Assembly: GCA_949752795.1 (NCBI GenBank)
Contig: CATKHW010000423.1
Span: 124,001-188,000 of the forward strand
Direction: 5' to 3'
Source of the DNA: Hyperoodon ampullatus
Lineage: Eukaryota; Chordata; Mammalia; Artiodactyla; Ziphiidae
DNA: 64,000 nucleotides
A program made the translations under genes and the position numbers. The notes below the pieces were generated by a model, which was not told the origin of the DNA, made no database searches, and saw nothing but the letters and a program-made list of their open reading frames with translations. Positions 51,541-62,410 of the stretch are shown one piece after another (position 1 is the stretch's first letter; every line of letters begins with the position of its first letter).

Positions 51541-51800
51541 CTGACCAGTAGTCTGTGCTTTCTTTAATTAGGTCCCTGAATTAATGTACAAACAGCACCA
51601 TGTGTCAGAGCCCTGCCCGCGCAACTCCCAGACAGTCCAGGGTCAGTGGTTATCCAGGACCATGACGTCCACTGAGTCAACGGCCTTTAGAAGTAGCCAG
51701 CAGTCCAGCCGGTCATATTGGCCACCATCACCACGGTGTCTGTAGGGTTTTCTATGGTGAAAGCGTGATATACGTTTCCCCCGCCAAGCTTATTAGCTCC
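51541..51800 (-). pseudogene. Possible env transmembrane remnant (endogenous retrovirus)
   Basis: Minus-strand frames give a short stretch with adjacent cysteines (codons at 51592-51597, context WCCLYIN) preceded in another frame by VDSVDVMVLDN, reminiscent of the ectodomain of class I retroviral TM proteins. The reading frame shifts and stops several times, so nothing functional is encoded. Identification rests on short motifs and is tentative. Confidence 0.4.
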
Positions 51801-52990
51801 CATCTGGGTGCAGTAAGTCCTGCAAGCAGTAGTCTGCTCTTTCGGGGCACAGTCTTGTCGTTTTCTGAGAGAAACTCCAGGTCAAGTGATGGTCACACGA
51901 GTCATCTTGGGGGCCCGTTGCCCCCGTTTGTCTCTCTGGAGGTTGGAGTTGGAGGGCCTCCTCACTCGAGGTCAGTGTGTCCACAGAGCGACCCCTGCAA
52001 CTTCAGGGCATGATGGGTGGTTAGGATGACAACGTGGGGTCCTTTTCCCTTAGGAGGGAGCTGGCCTTGCGGGCTGCTGATTTCCAGCTTTTTAGATACC
52101 CCAGTATCCTGGCCTGATGAGTCGGTGGGCAAAGCCCTTGGTGACCATAGTTTATCATACCTGAAGGGCATTCTTGTGTTGCTCCATTTCAAGTGGTCCC
52201 AGTTTTTGCACTAAGGCTCCAAGGGCGATTAACCTTTGACCGGGTATGTAAAGGTCAAAAGGTTTAGCTAAATTAGGGAGTTCCTGGGCAAGGGTCTGTA
52301 TTGACTGCTCTTTCCATTCTTGAAAGGCTGCTTCTGGATTCTATTCCAAAGGATCATCATCTTTTCGTGTCAGTGTTTCATATAGAGGCCCAGCTATTAG
52401 ACTGTAGTTAGGGATCCAGATGCAGAAAACCTTGGCCTCCCCAGGAACCCCTAAGCTGTCTTCTAGTTTTAGAAGAGGTAAGGCTGCAAATGGCTTCTTC
52501 CCTATCCTGGGATGCGTTTCTCTGAATATCTGTGAGAATGAAGCCCAGGCATGTCACCTTAGCCTGGGATATTTGAGCCTTTTTCTTGGACACCTTCTAT
52601 CCTTTCTTGGCTAGGTAGTTCAGAGGCGTCTTTAGTAGGCCTGGCGATCCGAATGTCATCTGCATATTGAAGGAGGGTTCCCTTTTACAGAGGTTGAACT
52701 TTTAGTTCTTTAGAGGACATTTCCCCAATGATGGTGTGGGGATTTTTGAACCATTGGGGCAGGACGGCCCAGCATTATTGCTTTTGTTGCATGTTGTGTC
52801 CTGCCACTCACAAGCCAAAAATTCTTGTGACTCTTAGATGAATGGAATACAGAAGAAGGCATCATTGAAGTCTAATACAGAATGCCATGGCCTGGTGGAA
52901 GGTAGAATGACCAGCAGGGTGTAGGAAATAGGAGCTACTGGATGTATATCCTCGGTGGCTTCACTGACTGTCCTGATATCCTTTACCAGG
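51801..52990 (-). pseudogene. Degenerate gammaretrovirus-like pol (RT to RNase H side)
   Basis: Minus-strand sequence of an old class I endogenous retrovirus. RT landmarks in order: DFNDAFF (52852-52872, motif A region), LLQYADDI with the YADD catalytic motif (YADD at 52655-52666), then KKAQ followed by CLGF, and RQLR followed by GF within 52408-52593. Further on, about 52,150-52,330 gives LPNLAKPFDLYIPGQ and QRLIALGALVQKLGPLE in pieces, typical of the RT/RNase H connection. The part before motif A is missing, frames are broken throughout, and no integrase is evident before the possible env remnant. Non-functional. Confidence 0.75.
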
Positions 52991-52997
52991 TCTCCAG

Positions 52998-53202
52998 CAG
53001 CCCATGGGGCTCTCGTGGTCAGGCCAATCCCAGGATATGGAGCTCACCTGGGCTGCACCCCTACCCCACAGCCCACGGGGCTCTCGTGGTCAAGTCCCTC
53101 CCAGGGTATGGAGCTCACCTCTGCAGCTACCCAGCAGCCCATGGGGCTCTCCTAGTCAGGCCCTTCCCAGGATACGGAGCTCCCCTGGGCAGGTACCCCA
53201 GC
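52998..53202. repeat. Three-copy tandem repeat, 66-71-bp unit
   Basis: Copies begin at 52998, 53069 and 53135, each with CAGCCCATGGGGCTCTC or CAGCCCACGGGGCTCTC, then CCCAGGATATGGAGCTC-type sequence. It sits exactly where the pol similarity stops. Open frames across it are by-products of the repetition. Confidence 0.85.
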
Positions 53203-53596
53203 AGGGCTGGACACACAGGAACTGTGCACATAGCCCACCTTGCAGAGAACCCCCAGCTCACCTGTCGCTCACAGCTGACACAGAATACCTCAGAGCAGGA
53301 CTTGAACTAACAAACAGCAGCTCTGACAGGTCTCTGACCATGGCTATCACTCTCTGCAGGCTCTTTCTGCCTGGTCTTCCAGACACTTCCACTGCAGCCA
53401 GGGCACCAGGCCTCTGTCTCCAACCACCATCACTCCTCTCCCTGACTCCTGGGTTCCTCTCATTAGGATAGGGTCTTCTTGAAGTTGTTTTCCACTCATG
53501 GACCAGATAAAATGATAAGAAAACAAGCCACAGCTGCAGCCCCTTGTCTATCCTGACTCTCAAGAGCCCGCACCTGTTCCTAGGGCCTGGCCCATT
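53203..53596. other. Unassigned sequence left of the 2.73-kb tandem array
   Basis: GC-richer single-copy sequence. A 114-codon minus-strand frame (53258-53602) has no recognisable domain. It could be flanking retroviral sequence or unique DNA. Confidence 0.3.
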
Positions 53597-54499
53597 TAGC
53601 AAGCTTCATTTTCTGCAACTGTGAGCCCCTGAAGGGTGAGGATTGGCTGATTTTGGCAGCCTGAAACTGCCTGCCAGCCCTCCACAGGTGTGCCTGGGTT
53701 GAGGGCAATATAAACAGCTCTCCAGTGAGCGACAGCCCTTGTAGCTGTGACTGACGCCATATTCTCTGCCCCGTAGGTAGTGCCGGGGCGGTGCTGGTGG
53801 AAGGGAGTGAGGGGCCGTGGCTTTATGGGTGGCCCAGTGTGAGTGGGGCTCTGCTGGACTTTCTGCAGGAGTTGCCAGGCTGCCACCTGCTAAAGAAGAG
53901 GATGTGTCACCGATACCTGCCGCTGGAATTTCTCCCCAGGCAGAGGTGAGGAAGTAAAAAAGCAGTGGGGGCCGTGGCAGGAGGGGTATCTCAGGCAGGG
54001 AAATGGAAATCTTCCAGAAGAGCATCTAGGGACAGGACAATCCTGACTGGCCTGCAGGCACCAAGTCGGCCTGTGTGCTGTCGCTGGTGTGGCTCCACAG
54101 CCCTTCATCTAGGCTTGCAAGTTTTTGTACATATTCAGGTGTTTTAACTGAAAAGGGTGGGAAGAGTTCAGCTGCAGCAGGAATGGGGCTCAGCTCACGT
54201 TTACTCACAGATGCCTTGGCTTGCTCTCCCAGCTTTGCAAGGAGGACCCTTCTTGCTTGGGGGGTGGGCTGCTGGCTGTATGGGAGATGATTCCCCACCT
54301 CTGACCAATTTCAGACTTGTTTACCGCTGGAGCAAGTGCCCTGATAGGGTTTTCCTCTGTATAACTGGTGGGTTCAGGGTTTTTTTTTCCTTTTTTGGTT
54401 AAAGTTAGATTTTATTCCTCTTTTATGTATTTATTGATATAAGCATGGAAATAATTCATTCATATAAATACATCTGTGTGAAGGGAAGAAATTTTTTCT

Positions 54500-55490
54500 G
54501 TTTTATTTTTAAATTTTATTTTTTAAAATTTTAAAATTTAATTTTATATATATTTTTATACAGCAGGTTATTATTAGTTATGTATTTTATGCATATACAT
54601 GTATACAGGTCAATCCCAATCTCCCAACATATGCCACAACCACCACCCCATGGCTTCCCACACTTCGTGTCCATACATGTGTTCTCTACCTCTGTGTCTC
54701 TATTTCTTCCCTGCAAACCAGTTCATCTGTACCATTTTTCTAGGTTCCACATATATGCATTAATATACAATATTTGTTTTTCTCTTTCTGACTTACTTCA
54801 TTCTGTATGACAGTCTCTAGATCCATCGACGTCTCTACAAATGACCCAGTTTCATTCCTTCTTATGGCTGAGTAATATTCCATTTTATATATGTACCACA
54901 TCTTTATCCATTCGTCTGTCTGTGGGTATTTAGGATGCTTCCATTACCAGGCTATCGTAAATAGTGCTGAAATGAGCATTGTGGTGAATGTGCCTTTTTG
55001 ATTTATGGTTTTCTCTGGGTATATGCCCAGAAGTGGGATTGCTGGATCATATGGTAATTCTATTTCTAGTTTTTTTAAGGAAACTCCATACTGTTCTCCA
55101 TCGTGACTGTATCAATTTACATTTCCACCACTAGTGGAAGAGGGATCCTTTTGTCCACACCCTCCCCAGAATTTGTTGTTTGTAGATTTTCTGATGATGC
55201 CGATTCTAACAGGTGTGAGGTGATACCTCATTGTAGTTTTGATTTGCATTTCTCTAATAATTAGTGATGTTGAGCAACTTTTCATGTGCGTCTTGGCCAT
55301 CTCTGTGTCTTCTTTGAAGAAACGTCTCTTTAGATCTTCTGCCCAATTTTGTATTGGGTTGTTTGTTTTTTTAATATTAAGCTGCATGAGCTCTTTATAT
55401 ATATTGGAGATTAAACCTTTGTCCATTGATTCGTTTGCAAATATTTTCGCCCATTCTGAGGGATGCTTTTTGCCATTCCCTTTTTTTTAA
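54500..55490 (-). mobile_element. L1 3' fragment (piece A, cetacean-type), copy 1
   Basis: Antisense 5'-truncated L1. Order on the plus strand: AT-rich poly-A/3' UTR, TACAGCAGGTTATTATTAG, TTCTAGGTTCCACATATATG, TATGGCTGAGTAATATTCC, GGTATATGCCCAGAAGTGGG and TTTGATTTGCATTTCTC. Minus-strand frame 55112-55426 keeps 104 codons of the ORF2 C-terminal region ([17 protein letters not shown]). The TACAGCAGGTTATTATTAG 3' UTR is what I associate with whales and dolphins. Confidence 0.88.
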
Positions 55491-55534
55491 CAACAAATGA
55501 AAGAAAGAAAAAGAAGCAGAACACTAATGTGTGT

Positions 55535-55815
55535 AAAATATGCCTTTTGAAACTGTCGTTTTGAAATATGGACGTCCTTTGAAATTTTTGGTCGATATAT
55601 GACCCCAGGATTTGTTTTCAGGGCAGGTGTCATTTACAGGCCTGCAATGATTTTGAATATCAACTGACCATTAGCGCTGGGATTAAAGCTGCTGTTGTGT
55701 GAAACGGCCACAATGTGGCAGAAGTTCTCCCTTACCAAATCTGGTTACAGGGGCAACAGAGCCTCAATGGAAGTCGTGTTCTAGATTGGAATTTAGAATG
55801 GAATGTGCCAGGAGA
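55535..55815. repeat. Module shared with the 1.74-kb satellite, copy 1
   Basis: Runs from TATGCCTTTTGAAACTGTC to GAATGGAATGTGCC. Aligned by eye with edge monomer 24 (about 47744-48013): CTACCTTTTGAAATCTGTTT, TTTTTGGACG, TTCTGGTTCTGGGG, GAGCCT and GAAATTAGAGTGACATGTGC have counterparts in the same order and at similar spacing. No coding capacity is evident. It may be a fragment of an old transposon that both repeat families captured. Confidence 0.55.
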
Positions 55816-55857
55816 AAGCCCCTCAAGTTTGTCTCACTACTTCTTGTTCGTGTTTTT

Positions 55858-56330
55858 AGTTTAATTTTTTATTTTTTATTACAGCAAATTTGATTACAAT
55901 GTTTGGGTTTTTGTAGGTGTGGAAGATGTGGTTCTTTTACACATATACAGATGTCGTTCTTCCTGAGAGCCTTTTCCCATGTACCTTATGACAGAATGTT
56001 GAGTAGTCTTCTCTTGGTATTCTGTAGGTCTTTGGTGATTATATATGTCACCTGTGTTTGTATATGTCTGTTAACCCCAAAATCATAATGAAACCAATCC
56101 TCACACCTTTCCATTGGTGAACCATAAGTTTGTTGAATGAATCTGTGATTGCCCTTCTCCGTGGAAATATCTGCCCTGTTATCCATTTTTCGGTCACACC
56201 TATAAGAGATATGATATGATATGTGTCTTTCACTTTCTGACTTACTACAAGTCACGTGATTACCTCTAGACACACCTACGGTGCTGCAAATGGCATTGTG
56301 TCCTTTTATTCCTTGGCTTCTATTCTGCCT
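55858..56330 (-). mobile_element. Older L1 3' fragment (piece B), copy 1
   Basis: Antisense L1 3' UTR of a more diverged type: GATTACAATGTTTGGG, TTTTCCCATGTACCTTATG, GAACCATAAGTTTGTTG, AAGAGATATGATATGATATG and GGTGCTGCAAATGGCATTG appear in L1 order. It ends just inside ORF2. Of the same general type as the fragment at 50,236, not as piece A. Confidence 0.75.
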
Positions 56331-57229
56331 TAGCGAGGTCCATTTTCAACAATGTGATTCCCTGAGGGCTGAGGATTAGCTGACCTGGGTAGCCTGAACC
56401 TGCCGGCCGGCCCTCCCCAGGTGTGCCTTGGTTGATGTCAATATAAACAGCGCTGCAGGCAGCAATAGCCCCTGAAGCTGTGCCTGACTCCATATTCTCT
56501 GCCCCGTCAGCAGTCTCGGGGCTGTGCTGGTGGGAGGGAGTGAGGGGCCACGGGTTTGTGGGTGGCCCGGTGTGAGTGGGTCTCTTCTGGACTTTCTGCA
56601 GTAGTTGCCAGGCTTCCACCTGTAAAGAAGAGGATGTGTCACCCATACCTTCCACTGGAATTTCTCTCCGGACAGAGGTGAGGAAGGGAAAAAGCAGTGG
56701 GGGCCGGGACAGGAGGGGTATCTCAGGCAGGGCAATGGAAAGCTTCCAGAAGAGCGCCCAGGGCCAGGACCATCCTGGCTGGCCTGCAGGCACCAAGTTG
56801 GCCTGCGTGCTGTCACTGGTGTGGCTCCACGCACCTTCCTCTAGGCTTTCAAGCACTTGTACATATTCAGGTGATTTACCTGGGAAGGGTGGGAAAAGTT
56901 CAACAGCAGCTGGCCTGGGGCTCAGCTCACGGTTACTCACAGATGCCTCGGCATGGCCCGCAGCTTTGCAATGAGGACGCTCCTTGCGTAGGAGTGGACT
57001 GCTGGCTCTATCGGTGTTGATTCCCCACCTCTGACCAATTTCAGAATTGTTTACCGCTGGAGCAAGTGCCCTGATAGGGTTTTCCTCTGTCTAACTCGTG
57101 GGATCAGGTTTTTTTTTTCTTTTTTGGTTCAAGTTAGATTTTATTCCTCTCTTATGTATTTATACATATAAGCATGGAAATAATTCATTCATATAAATAC
57201 ATCTGTGTGAAGGGAAGAAATTTTTTCTG

Positions 57230-58215
57230 TTTTATTTTTAGATTTTATTTTTAAAAATTTTGAAATTTAATTTTATTTATTTTTTTATACAACAGGTTAT
57301 TATTAGTTATGTATTTTATGCATATACATGTATACAGGTCAATCCCAATCTCCCAACTCATCCCAACACCACCTCCCCATGGCTTCCCACACTTGGTGTC
57401 CATACGTGTGTTCTCTACCTCTGTGTCTCTATTTCTTCACTGCAAACCAGTTCATCTGTTCCATTTTTCTAGGTTCCACGTATATGCATTAATATACAAT
57501 ATTTGTTTTTCTCTTTCTGACTTACTTCATTCTGTATGACAGTCTCTAGATCCATCGACATCTCTACAAATGACACAGTTTCATTCCTTCTTATGGCTGA
57601 GTAATATTCCATTTTATATATGTACCACATCTTTATCCATTCGTCTGTCTGTGGGTATTTAGGTTGCTTCCATTACCTGCCGATCGTAAATAGTGCTGAA
57701 ATGAATATTGTGGTGAATGTGCCTTTTTGATTTATGGTTTTCTCTGGGTATATACCCAGAAGTGGGATTGCTGGATCATATGGTAATTCTATTTCTAGTT
57801 TTTTTTTTCAAGGAAACTCCATACTGTTCTCCATCGTGACTGTATCAATTTACATTTCCACCACTAGTGGAAGAGGGATCCTTTTGTCCACACCCTCCCC
57901 AGAATTTGTTGTTTGTAGATTTTCTGATGATGCCGATTCTAACAGGTGTGAGGTGATACCTCATTGTAGTTTTGATTTGCATTTCTCTAATAATTAGTGA
58001 TGTTGAGCAACTTTTCATGTGCGTCTTGGCCATCTCTGTGTCTTCTTTGAAGAAACATCTCTTCAGATCTTCTGCCCATTTTTGTATTGGGTTGTTTGAT
58101 TTTTTAATATTAAGCTGCATGAGGTCTTTATATATATTGGAGATTAAACCTTTGTCCATTGATTCGTTTCCTAATATTTTCGCCCATTCTGAGGGATGCT
58201 TTTTGCCATTCCCGT
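57230..58215 (-). mobile_element. L1 3' fragment (piece A), copy 2
   Basis: Same element in the second tandem unit. The ORF2 C-terminal frame is open over 104 codons (57845-58159). The T run near 57,800 is longer than in copy 1. Confidence 0.88.
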
Positions 58216-58267
58216 ATTTTTAACAAAAAAAGAAAGAAAGAAAAAGAAGCAGAACACTAATGTGTGT

Positions 58268-58545
58268 AAAATATGCCTTTTGAAATTGTCGTTTTGAAAT
58301 ATGGACATACTTTGAATTTTTTGGTCGATATATGAACCCAGGATTTGTTTTCAGGGCAGGTGTCATTTACAGGCCTGCAATGATTTTGAATATCAACTGA
58401 CCATTAGCGCTGGGATTAAAGCTGCTGTTGTGTGAAACGGCCACAAGGTGGCAGCAGTTCTCCCTTACCAAATCTGATTACTGGGGCAACAGAGCCTCAA
58501 TGGAAGTCGTGTTCTAGATTGGAATTTAGAAAGGAATGTGCCAGG
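58268..58545. repeat. Module shared with the 1.74-kb satellite, copy 2
   Basis: Second copy of the same module, between L1 pieces A and B, with GGTTACTGGGGCAACAGAGC-like sequence altered to GATTACTGGGG. Confidence 0.55.
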
Positions 58546-58589
58546 AGAAAGCCCCTCAAGTTTGTCTCACTACTTCTTGTTCGTGTTTT

Positions 58590-59062
58590 TAAAGTAATTT
58601 TTATTTTTTATTACAGCAAATCTGATTACAATGTTTGGCTTGTTTTAGGTGTGGAAGTTGTGGTTCTTATACACATATACATATGTCTGTTCTTCCTGGG
58701 ATCCTTTTCCCATGTACCTTATGACAGAATGTTGAGTAGTCTTCTGTTGGTATTCTGGAGGTCTTTGGTGATTATATATGTCACCTGTGTATGTATATGT
58801 CTGTTAACCCCTATATCATAATGAAACCAATCCTCACACCTTTCCATTGGTGAACCATAAGTTTGTTTAATGAATCTGTGATTTCCCTTCTCCGTGGAAA
58901 TATCTGCCCTGGTATCCATTTTTCGGTCACACCTATAAGAGATATGATATGATATGTGTCTTTCATTTCTGACTTACTACAAATCACGTGATTACCTCTA
59001 GACACACCTACGGTGCTGCAAATGGCATTGCGTCCTTTTATTCCTTGGCTTCTATTCTGCCT
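58590..59062 (-). mobile_element. Older L1 3' fragment (piece B), copy 2
   Basis: Same element and end points in the second unit. Confidence 0.75.
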
Positions 59063-59969
59063 TAGCGAGGTGCATTTTCAACAATGTGATTCCCTGAGGG
59101 CTGAGGATTAGCTGACCTGGGTAGCCTGACCCTGCCGGCCGGCCCTCCCCAGGTGTGCCTGGGTTGAGGTCAATATAAACAGCGCTGCAGGCAGCAATAG
59201 CCCCTGAAGCTGTGCCTGACTCCATATTCTCTGCCCCGTCAGCAGTCTCGGGGCTGTGCTGGTGGGAGGGAGTGAGGGGCCATGGCTTTGTGGGTGGCCC
59301 GGTGTGAGTGGGTCTCTGCTGGACTTTCTGCAGGAGTTGCCAGGCTTCCACTCCTAAAGAAGAGGATGTGTCACCCATACCTTCCGCTGGAATTTCTCTC
59401 CGGACAGAGGTGAGGAAGGAAAAAAGCAGTGGGGAATGGGACAGGAGGGGTATCTCAGGCAGGGCAATAGAAAGCTTCCAGAAGAGAGCCCAGGGCCAGG
59501 ACCATCCTGGCTGGCCTGCAGGCACCAAGTTGGCCTGCGTGCTGTCGCTGATGTGGATCCACGGCCCTTCCTCTAGGCTTTCAAGCCCTTGTACATATTC
59601 AGGTGTTTTACCTGGGAAGGGTGGGAAAAGTTCAATAGCAGCTGTCCTGGGGCTCAGCTCACGGTTACTCACAGATGCCTCGGAATGGCCCCAAGCTTTG
59701 CAAAGAGGACGCTCCTTGCATAGGAGTGGACTGCTGGCTGTATGGGAGATGATTCCCCACCTCTGACCAAATTCGGAATTGTTTACCGCTGGAGCTAGTG
59801 CCCTGATAGTGTTTTCCTTTGTCTAACTGGTGGGTTCAGTTTTTTTTTTTCTTTTTTGGTTCAAGTAACATTTTATTACTCTTTTATGTATTTATAGATA
59901 TAAGCATGGAAATAATTCATTCATATAAATACATCTGTGTGAAGGGAAGAACTTTTTTCTGTTTTATTT

Positions 59970-60950
59970 TTAAATTTTATTTTTTCAAATTTTGAAACTT
60001 AATTTTATTTATTTTTTTAGACAGCAGGTTATTTTAGTTATGTATTTTATGCATATACATGTATACAGGTCAATCCCAATCTCCCAACACATCCCACCAC
60101 CACCACCCCATGGCTTCCCACACTTGGTGTCCATACGTGTGTTCTCTACTTCTGTGTCTCTATTTCTTCCCTGCAAATCAGTTCATCTGTACCATTTTTC
60201 TAGGTTCCACATATATACATTAATATACAATATTTGTTTTTCTCTTTCTGACTTATTTCATTCTGTATGACCGTCTCTAGATCCATCGACGTCTCTACGA
60301 ATGATCCAGTTTCATTCATTCTTATGGCTGAGTAATATTCCATTTTATATATGTACCACATCTTTATCCATTCGTCTGTCTGTGGGTATTTAGGTTGCTT
60401 CCATTACCTGGCTATCGTAAATAGTGCTGAAATGAGAATTGTGGTGAATCTGCCTTTTTGATTTATGGTTTTCTCTGGGTATATGCCCAGAAGTGGGATT
60501 GCTGGATCATATGGTAATTGTATTTCTAGTTTTTTTAAGGAAACTCCATACTGTTCTCCATCGTGACTGTATCAGTTTACATTTCCACCACTAGTGGAAG
60601 AGGGATCCTTTTGTCCACACCCTCCCCAGATTTCGTTGTTTGTAGATTTTTTGATGATGCCGATTCTAAAAGGTGTGAGGTGATACCTCATTGTAGTTTT
60701 GATTTGCATTTCTCTAATAATTAGTGATGTTGAGCAGCTTTTCATGTGCGTCTTGGCCATCTCTGTGTCTTCTTTGAAGAAACGTCTCTTTAGATCTTTG
60801 GCACATTTTTGTATCGGGTTGTTTGTTTTTTAAATATTAAGCTGCATGAGCTCTTTATATATATTGGAGATTAAACCTTTGTCCATTGATTCGTCTGCAA
60901 CTATTTTCGCCCATTCTGAGGGATGCTTTTTGCCATTCCCGTTTTTTTAA
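59970..60950 (-). mobile_element. L1 3' fragment (piece A), copy 3
   Basis: Same element in the third unit. The ORF2 frame is interrupted, leaving 62 codons (60572-60760). Confidence 0.88.
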
Positions 60951-60997
60951 CAAAAAAAGAAAGAAAGAAAAAAAAGCAGAACACTAATGTGTGTAAA

Positions 60998-61275
60998 ATA
61001 TGCCTTTTGAAACTGTCGTTTTGAAATATGGACGTCCTTTGAATTTTTTGGTCGATATATGAACCCAGCATTTGTTTTCAGGGCACGTGTTATTTACAGG
61101 CCTGCAATGATTTTGAATATCAACTGACCATTAGCGGTGGGATTAAAGCTGCTGTTGTGTGAAACGGCCACAAGGTGGCAGCAGTTCTCCCTTACCAAAT
61201 CTGGTTACTGGGGCAACAGAGCCTCAAGGGAAGTCGTGTTCTAGATTAGAATTTAGAATGGAATGTGCCAGGAGA
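60998..61275. repeat. Module shared with the 1.74-kb satellite, copy 3
   Basis: Third copy, ending GAATGGAATGTGCC near 61,269. Confidence 0.55.
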
Positions 61276-61317
61276 AAGCCCCTCAAGTTTGTCTCACTAC
61301 TTCTTGTTCGTGTTTTT

Positions 61318-61791
61318 AATTTAATTTTTTATTTATTATTACAGCAAATTTGATGACAATGTTTGGCTTGTTGTAGGTGTGGAAGATGTGGTTCTTTTAC
61401 ACATATATATATGTCTGTTCTTCCTGGGATCCTTTACCCATGTACCTTATGACAGAATGTTGAGTAGTCTTCTCTTGGTATTCTGTAGGTCTTTGGTGAT
61501 TATATATGTCACCTGTGTTAGTATATGTCTGTTAACCCCAATATCATAATGAAACCAATCCTCACACCTTTCCATTGGTGAACCATAAGTTTGTTGAATG
61601 AATCTGTGATTGCCCTTCTCCGTGGAAATATCTGCCCTGGTATCCATTTTTCGGTCACACCTATAAGAGATATGATATGATATATGTCTTTCACTTTCTG
61701 ACTTACTACAAGTCACATGGTTATGTCTACACACACCTACGGTGCTGCAAATGGCATTGTATCCTTTTATTACTTGGCTTCTATTTTGCCT
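61318..61791 (-). mobile_element. Older L1 3' fragment (piece B), copy 3
   Basis: Same element and end points in the third unit. Confidence 0.75.
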
Positions 61792-62410
61792 TAGCGAGGT
61801 CCATTTTGAACAATGTGATTCCCTGAGGGCTGAGGATTAGCTGACCTGGGTAGCCTGACCCTGCCGGCTGGCCCTCTCCAGCTGTGCCTTGATTGAGGTC
61901 AATTTAAACAGTGCTGCAGGCAGCAATAGCCCCTGAAGCTGTGCCTGACTCCACATTCTCTGCCCCATCAGAAGTCTCGGGGCTGTGCTGGTGGGAGGGA
62001 GTGAGGGGCCACGGCTTTGTGGGTGGCCCGGTGTGAGTGGGTCTCTGCTGGACTTTCTGCAGGAGTGCCAAGCTGACACCTGTAAAGAAGAGGATGTGTC
62101 ACCCATACATTCCGCTGGAATTTCTCTCCGGACAGAGGTGAGGAAGGAAAAAAGCAGTGGGGGCCGGGACAGGAGGGGTATCTCAGGCAGGGCAATGGAA
62201 AGCTTCCAGAAGAGCGCCCAGGGCCAGGACCATCCTGGCTGGCCTGCAGGCACCAAGTTGGCCTGCGTGATGTCGCTGGTGTGGCTCCACGGCCCTTCCT
62301 CTAAGCTTTCAAGCCCTTGTACATATTCAGGTGTTTTACCTGGGAAGGGTGGGAAAAGTTCAACAGCAGCTGGCCTGGGGCTCAGCTCACGGTTACTCAC
62401 AGATGCCTCG
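61792..62410. repeat. 2.73-kb unit, copy 4, truncated
   Basis: Only the first 619 bp. The minus-strand frame is shifted by a one-base loss near the TGCAGGAGTGCCAAGC stretch and reads 187 codons (61837-62400). It stops at AGATGCCTCG, where the satellite begins. Confidence 0.9.

Larger units (their letters stand above)
53597..56330. repeat. 2.73-kb unit, copy 1
   Basis: The edge copy. Its unknown first segment (53597-54365) differs most from the others, and the minus-strand frame open in copies 2 and 3 is broken here into pieces. The L1 and module parts are close to the other copies. Confidence 0.9.
56331..59062. repeat. 2.73-kb unit, copy 2
   Basis: Complete unit. The unknown segment holds a 206-codon open minus-strand frame (56320-56940), but its first codon is GTG and no in-frame ATG lies near its start, so I do not call it a gene. 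Confidence 0.9.
59063..61791. repeat. 2.73-kb unit, copy 3
   Basis: Complete unit, close to copy 2 by eye. The 206-codon minus-strand frame is also open (59052-59672) with scattered amino-acid changes. Confidence 0.9.
53597..62410. repeat. Second tandem array, 2.73-kb unit, 3.2 copies
   Basis: Four copies phased on TAGC followed by AGGTCCATTTTCAACAATG-like sequence, beginning at 53597, 56331, 59063 and 61792 (lengths 2,734, 2,732, 2,729 and a 619-bp partial). Each full unit is: about 0.75 kb of unknown sequence; about 0.15 kb AT-rich; antisense L1 piece A (about 1 kb); a 0.3-0.35-kb module related to the 1.74-kb satellite; antisense L1 piece B (about 0.47 kb). Copies 2-4 are close to each other by eye; the first 0.7 kb of copy 1 is more diverged, as expected at an array edge. 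Confidence 0.92.

Noticed and set aside
53258..53602. 114-codon minus-strand frame left of the 2.73-kb array
   Set aside because: No domain, no conservation evidence available, and GC-rich sequence gives such frames by chance.
55112..55426. 104-codon frame as a cellular gene
   Set aside because: Its residues ([17 protein letters not shown]) are the C-terminal region of L1 ORF2; it is a truncated element copy.
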